Below are positions 48,685-57,769 of a DNA stretch of 64,000 nucleotides, one piece after another. This DNA is from Bactericera cockerelli (taxonomy: Eukaryota > Arthropoda > Insecta > Hemiptera > Triozidae): NCBI GenBank assembly GCA_024516035.1, contig CM044959.1, positions 26,330,070 through 26,394,069 of the forward strand, written 5' to 3'. The stretch's first letter is position 1; each line of letters begins with the position of its first letter. The notes under the pieces were generated by a model. That model saw only the letters and a list, made by a program, of their open reading frames with translations. It did not search any database and was not told where the DNA came from. The position numbers were made by a program, and so were the translations under genes.

Positions 48685-51600
48685 ATGGAGTCATTAGTAA
48701 CAACTGGCGATCTTCTTCGACAATGGGACCTAGCAGAATACGTAGAATTGTTTGAAAGTAAGTAGAAAATTCATACTTCAATTTATTACTGGTGATGTTT
48801 AACCTAAAACCAACCAAAGCATACTGTGAGAACAAATAAACTAATCGCCATTTTCTTTTACTATCAATAATAAAATATTAAATTTGACAAACTAAAAATA
48901 ATGGTTAAAAAAAGTTGTTATTCAATGGTACAAAAGGCTAGCAGTCTTAGGGATTGAGAAATTGCACTATTGCCAATTTGAAATCTTGAAGATTGCCATT
49001 TGTTTCAGTCATGAAGAACATTAAGAGACTTATTAGCCTCAAAAGTTAGTAGTGTTTCTATCTTTTATTAATTAGTTTCATCTTTCTATGTTTCAGGACA
49101 CAAAATAACTCCGCAACTCCTTCGAGTGCTGAAAGAAGATCAGTGTTACAGGTTGATAGACTGCATGGGTGACGTCATGACATTAATCCAAAAACGAGAT
49201 CAATGGGTGCAGGTAAGATCGACTTTCAATACAGATGGTTTTAAAATGAGATTTCGCTTGATACCGAGTGTGTGTGGGTGGGGAGGGGGTTAGAACCTTG
49301 ATATAACGTACCTCGATACAGCGTAAACCTTGATATAACGTTGAAATCTTACTTTCCCTTCCTCACAGAATAGGAAAACTCTATACAATGTAAAAGAAAA
49401 CAAAAGGTGAACTTAATATTTTAAGTTTAGGAAGTCGAGTTTTCACATGCGCTGACTCCTGACATGACTGATAATGCTTTTACTATACTTGAAAAATAGG
49501 CCATATCCCTTGAATTACGGTATGTCGAGGTTCTACTGTACCTTCATTACTCACGAGTCCTTTCTACATGTGTGTGTACTCATGTGTGCGTGTGGGTTTT
49601 ATTGCTTAAGCAAGTTGATGATGGCCGCCAGTTTTTGATTCAATTCGTCTTTTTCCCAGGATACGGAGAACACGCAGAACACGGCGGACACAGATAACGT
49701 ACACTATCAGACAGCAGCAACGTTATCTTCTGACGCTACACCAGCAGCAACGTTTTTCTCCAATGTGCAGTTATCTGCTGACACGGACAACTGGAATGCA
49801 AACGTCCTCACATCTACGCCATCTTCGTCATGGACCGAGTCCCAATCCTCGCAATTTACTAATTGGACATGTTCCACTAATTCAAATACCAGTAATGTGT
49901 TCTTAGATTCCCCCTCTTTCAATGACTCTCTCAGTGGGTCACTTGTGCAAAGTCCTCCAGTAATGCAAAACACAAGTACTCCAAGCCAGGAGTACTTGGT
50001 AATTGATTCAAATTTTGTAAGAGCATCTTTAGAACATAGCCCTTCTATGAAAGCTTATCTTATTAAAAGCAAATTGGAATCCAGCCACGAAAGACGTAAT
50101 GTTGCCCGTACAGTAATAGAGAGAATTTTGTCTCCATGTCCCGAAAGACATATATCTAGTGTTGAATATACATTGTTGGCCACCCAAATTTGCTCTTTAT
50201 TCCTAGAAGAAGCCAAAGCTTCTTGGTATTCTCCCTATAAACCTCCAACCGACGTGTCCCCAAAAATGGTCGCCAGTGGACTTCTTTACGAAGCGGGCAG
50301 ACGGTTGAGACAAAAAACATTAAAAAATCAAGGGAATGAAGTAGTAAATAAAAGAAGGAGAAGGAGCTCGGTCCAAATGACATCTGATGAAGATTCTGCT
50401 GCCCATGGAGTCACCAAGGATGTCTTCTCTGAAGTTGGTAAGTCATAGAATAGAATATACTTTTTTTTTTAGGTAGGATTCAACGTCGCTTTCAACTGCT
50501 AAGGTCATATCACAACGGGGGTTTTACCCTCCATGCGCTAGGTTTACCAATTCTAGCTACTCACGTTAACCTCACCCAGCCTGAGTGGGGCCGGGACTAG
50601 CCAGCATCACATGGGTGATACCTGGATGGTAACCCATCCAATTACCATCTATGCGCGACGTTTCTTAACTTGAATATAAAATAGTTCAGAATTGAAAAAT
50701 AATGGGGGTCTATTTCGATACTTTTTTGATATCTATAACTTTTTCGTTACGTTTTTAATGAAGGAAGAAGGAAAGTCTCAATTTTTCCATCACCTTCTCT
50801 TTTTTATCTCTTGCTAATTTTCTTCTATTTCTGCTTTCAGAATCACCTTGCAGTGGATATTTGACGTGGTTGCAAGGAGTGACTGGGCAAGAAGATTTGG
50901 AAACAATCACAAAGAGATGGCAGGATACGTCTGCTGTACGGATGGCCTGCTTGTCGGAGGGAAAACCCAAGTACACATCAATCCTGGAGTACTTTCAGAC
51001 ATTCCCGGTCTTGAAATCCTCCTTGGGAGCCAGACTGTTTGAAATAGACTTTGAGCATCTCTATCCAGACAAGGCAGACAGCCTCTTCAAGGCAATGCTT
51101 GAATTGCGACCAACCATACTCCATGTAGCGGTGAATACAATGGCGTCCCTGCGAGACAAAGAAGCATGTTCCATCCTTAGGAATACTTTTGATGCAATCA
51201 CGCCCGACAGTAATGTGGACGCGATGAATGCACAGTGTCTTCTTTTTCTTCCATTTATAACCGACACTCCCAGCCAGAAGACAGTGAGGAAAGAATCTTG
51301 GAAGCCATCACGAACAGAAGTACGGAATGGATTCATCTTACAGGTACTTTCCTCATCAAATTTAATTAGTGAAAGGCTAAAAAAAACAGAGTTTGCACTT
51401 CAGAAGAAGAGACCCATACTACCTTATGTTTTGTATGTGGGGAACTTCACAAATCCTGAATCCATATATGTAATAGTTGATGACATTATGTATGAAAGAC
51501 AAACCATATTGGATGCAGTACATTTGTGTTTTCAAATATTCTTTGTGTGTCACACTCATTACCCAGAAGAGAGCAATCACATTTGGCTTGCTCTCCAGAG

Positions 51601-51691
51601 AGGAGTCTATCAAATTAAAACAGAACATGATAGACTTCATTCCCCATGTAAAACTCTTTTAACAAATTTAGGTCTTCAGGCACATATCTAG
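48685..51691 (+). CDS. SAM-domain accessory protein of the transposon (4 exons)
   Basis: I join four exons by GT-AG sites: 48,685-48,757, 49,097-49,212, 49,660-50,437 and 50,841-51,691. The phases agree at every joint (1, 0, 1) and give about 605 residues. Residues about 8-63 form a sterile alpha motif (LLRQWDLAEYVELFE ... LLRVLKEDQCYRLIDCMG), a helical protein-protein or nucleic-acid interaction domain. Residues about 99-175 are Ser/Thr/Asn-rich. At 294-298 is a KRRRR nuclear signal. Exon 4 looks like the conserved C-terminal part of SAMD3-like, transposon-associated proteins of other animals. I recognise the family but no catalytic site, so it is probably an accessory or regulatory protein. 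Intron 2 holds a Tigger-like MITE and intron 3 a 5S SINE, yet the exons are open. The transposase gene starts 62 bp after the stop. Confidence 0.75.
49291..49538. mobile_element. Tigger-like MITE in intron 2
   Basis: TAGAACCTTGATATAACG at the left is mirrored by the complement of CAGTAGAACCTCGACATAC at the right; inner copies CCTCGATACAGCG and CCTTGATATAACG lie close to the left end. The motif family is that of pogo/Tigger ends. The left terminus lacks the CAG, so the copy is decayed. Confidence 0.5.
50459..50680 (-). mobile_element. 5S-rRNA-headed SINE in intron 3
   Basis: Reading on the minus strand: AAGTTAAGAAACGTCGCGCA, GGTAATTGGATGGGTTACCA, TCCAGGTAT, then GTGATGCTGG, GGCTGGGTGAGGTTAACGTG, GTAGCTAGAATTGG, GGAGGGTAAAACCCCCGTTG and GTGATATGACC, ending at a short T/A tail. 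It keeps the GGATGGGTKACC part of 5S that the copies at 36,558 and 37,321 lack. The target duplication is not clear. Confidence 0.85.
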
Positions 51692-51753
51692 GGAGTAGAT
51701 TTGCAGGGATGAATAGAAATTGAAATTTAAGGTTCCTTTATTGTTTTTAAAAA

Positions 51754-54198
51754 ATGTTCATTTGTTATGATTGTAAGAAAGAGTTTGATAATGTGCCTAA
51801 ACTGATAGACCACATTAAACAATCTTGTATTGCACGTAAACGAAATGTAATAGCACAATATACGTGTGGCCAAGAATTTTGCTTTAGGCATTTTTCCTCA
51901 TCAAATTCGTTACGTCGCCATTTATTAAGTCAGCATGTTCATCATTTCTTAGATGAAAGTTCGATGGTACCAGAGGCTAGATATTTAGATTCTGTTAGTC
52001 TTGATCCTGGAAACCACTATAAGCCTTGCTGTAAACGCAGAATTGACACTAATTCTGAGTGAAACAAAAAAAAAAATTCAAGAGGGTATACTTCGTTTTG
52101 TGTCATCTTTGTACACAAATCCTGGTATACCTCGCTCATCTATTCAGAATTTTATGTCTGACTTTGAACAATTCATGCTGATTTATAATGGGAGTATTTT
52201 ACAAGGAGTTAACTTTTTGGTACATCATAATATTTCACATTTAAGAATTGCCGAGAGTGTCAAAGATTTTCTGAGATTAGGTACTAGTGAAGTAACTAAT
52301 TTCAATTCAGACTATAAAAGACTCCAAGCCTTTGAAAAACGTGGTACTTTCATACCTTCTCAAGAAATTACAATAGGTTCACGCCTAGAACTTGTCAAGG
52401 GAAAAATGTGTCAAGTACCTTGTACAATGCAAATCATACCGATAGATTTAGTGTTGAAAAATTTCTTATCCATTGATTATATTTTTGAAGATATTTCTGA
52501 GTATTTAAATAGCCTGAATGAATGCCCGTCCACCTTGTTGAAAATATTGTCCATGGCTCGACATGGAAATCCCAAAATTTCAAAAATTCGAATAATGAAT
52601 TACATTTACCGCTAACACTGTACTTTGACGAGTACGAGCCGAACAATGCGCTCTCAAGTCATGCAGGTGTGCAAAAGTTAGCTGGAGTTTATGTAGGCTT
52701 ACCTTTCCTGCCTCCTAAGTGGAGTTCGAAGTTGATTAATATTCTCATATTGGGAGTTTTTCATGCACATGATCGCCGTGCGTTTGGCAATAAGGCAGTT
52801 TTTCAGAAAATCATTGACACTCTTAATAGCTTAAGTATTTTAGGGGTTAAGTTAAAAAATAGTCACTTTGATGGTATCGTAAAATTCCATGTGGTTTGCT
52901 TAACAGGTGACAATCTGGGTTTGAATGGAATTTTGGGGTTTGTAGAAAGTTTTGTTGCAAATTATTGTTGTCGCATTTGCTCTGCGGACAGAGCTCGACT
53001 AGGTACTATGGTTGTAGAAGATAAATCATTATTGCGAAACATGGAATCTTACGATATGCATTTAGAGCAGGATGACACATCGTTGACAGGTTTAAAAGAA
53101 AAGTGTGTTTTCTTAGACCTAAAACATTTTAATTTATTTGAAAATGTGGCAGTTGATATTTTACATGACTATCTTGAGGGCTGTTGTAAATATGTTATGT
53201 CCTTTGTTGTAAATTACATTGTTAAAACGGTAAAAGCTGTGTCTACGTCCGTTTTAAAGGGTATTGTCTTTTCCTTTGATTACGGCCCTGATAAAATAAA
53301 CAAACCCGTCAATATAATTCATGATGATGACACATCAAAAATTAAATTGAAATGTACGGGCTCAGAAATGATGGTTTTTGTAAGATATTTCGCTTTACTA
53401 GTGGGTGAATACATATCTGAAGAGGATAAAGTCTGGGAACTGTACCGTCAGTTACGTGAAGTATTGGACCGAATTATGACTGAGAAAGTAACTCCTGCTG
53501 ATGTTGTACAGCTAAAAGACTCTGTTGAGTACTTCTTAGAACTATACAGAGAAGTAACTAATGATACTCTGAAACCAAAATTTCATTTTCTTCTCCATTA
53601 TCCCGCCATGTTTTTAAAATTTGGTCCACTGGCAAGGGTTTCGACAATGCGATTTGAGGCAAAGCATAGAGTGTCAAAAATAGCAGCCCGAGCAGCTTGT
53701 AGTCGGATTAATATTTGTAAAACTGTAGCCGTGAGGCATCAGTTAACAATGCACGGGTTCTTCCTAAACATCTGTAAGCCTGCTGGTCTAGATTGTGGAA
53801 AAGCCACATTAATAGACTTGGGAAAATTTGAAAGCCTAAAAAAAGTGTTCCCCGACATTTATCCCTCTGATATTTATTCTGTTAAATGGGTCGTGAGCGA
53901 TTGTGAAAAAATCAATGAGAAAAGTATTTTGATAGCTGACCTCTTGTTTTCTGACATAGAGCCACAGCTTGTTCAGGTAGAGGATATTTACATCAACAAA
54001 GCCAATAGTGCCGTTCTTTTATCTTGTTCTCAGCTTACAAATCTAGGCTTCGATTTTCATTATGTAGCGTATCAGGTTAAACATTCAATTGAAAAAGTGT
54101 ACCTGACACTTGATGAGGTTTTCTCAAAAAAACCCAACACATTATCCGTTTTATCTAATGGCTCAATGTATGTAACACTTCGCACTAAAATAACTTAA
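51754..54198 (+). pseudogene. Zinc-finger DDE-like transposase, frame-interrupted
   Basis: Three overlapping frames make up one protein. 51,754-52,062 starts at ATG with two C2H2-type fingers (C-x2-C-x12-H-x4-C, then C-x4-C-x12-H-x4-H). 51,989-52,615 is a helical linker region. 52,522-54,198 (558 codons) is the catalytic part. Numbering from the Met at 52,522: LYFDEYE (D36), LTGDN (D130), C150-x2-C153, DILHDYLEG (H215), KPKFHFLLHYP at about 351-361 and TMRFEAKH (E379). This layout is that of CACTA-like RNase-H-fold transposases, and the C-terminus continues as in the animal family often left uncharacterised. The first frame change could be an intron (acceptor after AAACGCAG at about 52,040). 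The second, between 52,522 and about 52,560, has no usable splice site, so it is a true or sequencing frameshift. I do not join the reading frames. Confidence 0.7.
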
Positions 54199-54330
54199 TT
54201 ACATCTTAAACTTGTAATCATTTGTAACTTGTAATCATTTGTTATTCTACATAAGTAACTTGTAATCATTTGTTATTCTACATAAATTTGTTGTTCTACA
54301 TACTTATATACCTATATTATAAGCTCGCTC

Positions 54331-54336
54331 AATAAA
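54331..54336 (+). terminator. Polyadenylation signal AATAAA of the transposase gene
   Basis: AATAAA follows 132 bp after the transposase stop, past two copies of the motif ACTTGTAATCATTTGTTATT. It is the first such hexamer downstream on the plus strand and fits the 3' end of the transposon transcript. Confidence 0.5.
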
Positions 54337-54445
54337 TCTTACTCTCTTCATTTTGTTTAATCAAAATTATTATCTGTTATTATTCTTCTTCTTTTAAAGT
54401 CAACAGAATACAGGTTCAGAGGTTTCGTGAGGTATGCAGAAATAT

Positions 54446-54709
54446 GCATGAATAGTAAGAAATATTCATGCTTAATAAGCATGAATAGTAAGAAGTATTC
54501 ATGCTTAATAAGCATGAATAGTAAGAAATATTCATGCTTAATAAGCATGAATAGGAAGAAACACTCATGCTAAATAAGCATGAATAGGAAGAAACACTCA
54601 TGCTAAATAAGCATGAATAGGAAGAAACACTCATGCTAAATAAGCATGAATAGGAAAACACATTCATGCTAAATATGCATGAACCTAAAAACCGTTCATG
54701 CCAATTATG
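54446..54709. repeat. 33-bp array of hairpin units, 8 copies
   Basis: Units start GCATGAATAG at 54,446, 54,479, 54,512, 54,545, 54,578, 54,611, 54,644 and 54,677, exactly 33 bp apart. Most units contain the inverted pair ATTCATGCTT and AAGCATGAAT (or the CTCATGCTAAATAAGCATGA version), so each can form a cruciform. It belongs to the right subterminal region of the transposon. Confidence 0.95.
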
Positions 54710-54716
54710 TATAAAG

Positions 54717-55035
54717 GGGATGCATAAAATATGCAGAAATATGCATAAACGAAAATGCACCATGCTAATTATGCATGATAGGGATGCATAAAATATGCAG
54801 AAATATGCATAAACGAAAATGCACCATGCTAATTATGCATGATAGGGATGCATAAAATATGCAGAAATATGCATAACGAAAATGCACCACGCTAATTATG
54901 CATGATAGGGATGCATAAAATATGCAGAAATATGCATAAACGAAAATGCACCACGCTAATTATGTATGAATGGGATGCATAAAATATGCAGAAGTTTCAT
55001 ACAGTCTGTGTGACATTTAGGCAGAGTTTGCATAG
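54717..55035. repeat. 64-bp array, 5 copies
   Basis: Units start GGGATGCATAAAATATGCAG at 54,717, 54,781, 54,845, 54,908 and 54,972. They include AATATGCATAAACGAAAATG and GCTAATTATGCATGATA. One unit is 63 bp because of a one-base deletion, and the last departs from the consensus part-way through. It follows the 33-bp array and is likewise part of the right subterminal region. Confidence 0.93.
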
Positions 55036-55064
55036 TCTATGCATCCTTGTATGCATAAGATTGA

Positions 55065-55100
55065 TGACGTCATCAATATTGATCAATATTGATGACGTCA
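55065..55100. repeat. 36-bp perfect palindrome with two CRE-like sites
   Basis: A gapless palindrome whose two ends are each TGACGTCA and whose centre is TGATCA. TGACGTCA is the consensus binding site of CREB/ATF-type bZIP factors. TGACGTCATCAAT also occurs near the left end of the transposon at 45,241. Protein binding is inferred only. Confidence 0.9.
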
Positions 55101-55239
55101 GAGATAGCATGAATTCATGAAAACGCATTTATGAAAAAAATGAAAAAAACAGTCAGGCAGAATGTGCAGATCCATATATTATGAAGAATTCTGCATGCTG
55201 ACATGCAGAATTTGGCTAATTTTTTTCAGCGTGTTCTGA

Positions 55240-56019
55240 TGAGAAATAATTGAGAAAGGTTCATTTTATTTTTTTGACTATCAGATTAGGTAGGTATTTA
55301 AATAGAAAGAACTTCTTAGTCCATTTTGTAAATAACTTTCTGGTCCATTAAAAATTTAAGACACTTCAAGAAACTTTTTTTTTATGTTCATACAGTGTTA
55401 TGTCTCAAGTTCGATAGGTACCAAGCCACAGTTTGAAAAACCAATTTTGAAATTCAATATTTGCAAAATATAATAAACTCTGATTTATTGTTTGGCAGCA
55501 GAAAACTCGTTTTCGTTTTCTTTTCTTTAGTTTAGCAGAGGGTGAGAGTTGAGCTGTGTTTTACCTGTGCTTAAGTCTGTTCAGTTCTTAGGGTTCTTTG
55601 TACAGGATATTGTGATTAATATAAGTCTAGGTCTTTGGTATTAAGATAAGAACATCAAAGTCATCAAGCAGAGCTGACTTGGGGATTTCAAAATCCGAAT
55701 CAGGAGGAGGTTGGAGTTTGAAACTTAGTCGTGTATTTTTTTTTAACCGTATCAGCAGGGATTGTCGACCATTGTGACAAACAATCGAGTAGAACACAGA
55801 CACTGGTCCGGTTCACATAACTCAGAATCTCATCATATTATGGACAGCATTTGTTTCCTTATTGATGAACATTACAGAACAGTATGTACTTATTGTGCAT
55901 GCTGTTTTCGGTGGTCAAGCATCCTCAACTATTGTTGGTTTAGCAGTTTACAAACAGTGTTTCGGGGATTTATAATTTCACAAAGATGCATTTTTGAACA
56001 TGGTGTTTATATTAGACAT
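55240..56019. other. No gene seen
   Basis: Host DNA just right of the large transposon. The 96-codon frame that runs into the SINE at 56,034 has no domain I recognise. Confidence 0.5.
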
Positions 56020-56033
56020 CCTAATATGAATAA

Positions 56034-56185
56034 ACCGACCTCAGTGGCTTGATCGATAAGGCAGCGGACTTGTAACCTGGAGGTCGGTGGTTCAAGTCCC
56101 GGTTTCAGCGTAGATTTAGTAAAGCGAGTTTGAGTAGTTGTGATATTACGAAAGTGATTAACACAAATATGATAACTTTTTTTTT
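56034..56185 (+). mobile_element. tRNA-derived SINE (family B), full length
   Basis: 152 bp flanked by the exact 14-bp duplication CCTAATATGAATAA (56,020-56,033 and 56,186-56,199). The head begins ACCGACCTCAGTGGCTTGAT, with a B-box GGTGGTTCAAGTCCCGG; the body TTCAGCGTAGATTTAGTAAA and GTTGTGATATTACGAAAGTG leads to ACACAAATATGATAAC and a T run. It is the better copy of the family seen at 27,659. Confidence 0.95.
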
Positions 56186-56696
56186 CCTAATATGAATAAT
56201 GAATATAGACCTAACTTAAGTCGGGAAAAATAAGTAATCAAAATTTGAATCCTAGACGTATAAAAGAGTTTTTTTTTTTTTTTTTTAATACAAAGATGCT
56301 GTAAACATAGCTTCTTCACTTGGTGGACGATTCCGAAAATCGCCAGCGTAACATACGTAGACTTGAAATAATACCGCCAATTTTGAAGACTTGGTAAGAT
56401 ATACTTACCTACCAAAATTTTATTGCAATTAAAAATAAAGAATTTTTCCCACTGATTCCATCATATTTCACAGGGTAGAAACTGAAGACTCAGAATAAAA
56501 CCCACCAGTGTTCCAACAATAACATCAAACATTACTTTTATAATAAAATAAAATTATAAAATATACTCGCTGAGAAAGCAGAAATCAGGAGAATAAGAAA
56601 AGATTTTTCTTTCTTTATTGGTGGGATATTTTCTTCTGGTTGACTTTTTGCCAGAATCTTCAGCAGGAGGATAGATGTGCTGGAGTTACAATAGTG

Positions 56697-57768
56697 TGCA
56701 CTTGAATCGGTACATGCAAAAACGACATCATTCCAAAAGAGTAAACTTTTGGAAAATCAAAAAAAACTTTCCCATTCATTTTTTGTCCATAAGAAAAAAA
56801 AGAAAAAATATGTAATCGTAAGGACTTACCAAAAGAAACCATTCTATATAATTTTTGGTCAGATATGTAGTGCCATTTCAAATAAATAGCCGTTCAAAGG
56901 TCGTGGAATGATGCTGTTTTTGCACATATCGAAAATATTATAAATAATAACACACGTACACTTCGAATTTTATTGTTATTTCAAACAAAAACAAAAAAAT
57001 ATGAATAATAAAAATTATATGTATAAAAAGAAATCTGGTGTAAACATCACACGACTTTCCTTATCCCCGAAAAGAAGTTGAACTCCGGCACTCGTGACTC
57101 AACGGTAACAGCTGCAAATCAATGCCAAATTCGTAATCAGCACCTCAAAATCATTGGATTTGATGTGTCACAATCCCCATCTAGGATGAATAATAAAAAA
57201 GTTAAAAAAAGTTAGTCAGTCCCCCCCAAGATACCGGTAAATTTGGGCCGAGGTCCAAAAAGTTCAAGATATCAAAAAAATGATATGAAGAGACCCCTAT
57301 TATTTTTTTAATCTAAGAAAATGTTGTTCTCTAACTTTTTTTGTATCTTTAATCAATTCATAGAAGCGGGGCTTGCGGGCAATATTTGCGGCCCTGCGGC
57401 CGCATTTTGCGGCCAATTTCAACCAAAAGTTTTGTGGTACGTTTGGTATATAAAATTGATTTTCATACCAAATTTCAAGTCTCTAGCTCTTACCGTTCTT
57501 GAGATATCCTGTTCACAGACACACAGACAGGATACACCAATTCTACAGATTACATGCAAGAACCGCATCAATCCCGGATCTATGTCGTTCTTGCATGGAA
57601 CGAAAATTATAGAAACGTGTTTATATAGGAAGGGAGTAGCAGAATGATTTGGTTTTGATATAAAATTGTGCGTTTACCTTCCGTGATCCAAAATCTATGA
57701 AAACCCCATTTTCCAAAAAAATGTGATTGATGTCGTTTTTGCATGTACCGATTCACTTGTACTGTACA
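56697..57768. mobile_element. Segment bounded by 27-bp perfect inverted repeats
   Basis: GAATCGGTACATGCAAAAAC plus CGACATCA-type sequence (56,704-56,730) is repeated exactly in reverse complement at 57,728-57,754. A third, diverged inverted copy lies at about 56,905-56,935, so 56,697-56,935 could itself be a small foldback MITE. The interior holds GCGGCC-rich text and an ACACACAGACAG stretch but no gene. I find no certain target duplication, so this could be one element or two related MITEs. Confidence 0.5.
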
Positions 57769-57769
57769 T

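Larger units (their letters stand above)
45046..55233 (+). mobile_element. 10.2-kb two-gene DNA transposon, CACTA/EnSpm-like
   Basis: The ends are CACGCTAAAAAAAGTT at 45,046 and the complement of CACGCTGAAAAAAATT ending at 55,233 (14 of 16 match), with TT on both outer sides. Inside the ends both sides share TCTGCCTGA(T/C)TGTTTTTTT, TGACGTCATCAAT and many ATGCAT/TGCAGAAT/TTCATAA motifs in mirrored orientation. CAC-starting ends, rich subterminal repeats and a 2-3-bp duplication fit the CACTA (CMC/EnSpm) superfamily. It carries a SAM-domain gene and a zinc-finger/DDE-like transposase gene on the plus strand. Nested insertions at 45,704-46,422, 46,865-47,050, 49,291-49,538 and 50,459-50,680 show that it is not a recent arrival. 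The superfamily name and outer limits are inferred. Confidence 0.6.

Noticed and set aside
54416..54763. 115-codon minus-strand frame of 11-residue repeats
   Set aside because: By-product of the 33-bp array at the right end of the transposon.
45046..55233. Polinton/Maverick or viral integration
   Set aside because: No polymerase, packaging ATPase, integrase or capsid-like frame; the only genes are the SAM-domain and transposase-like ones, and the ends are short.
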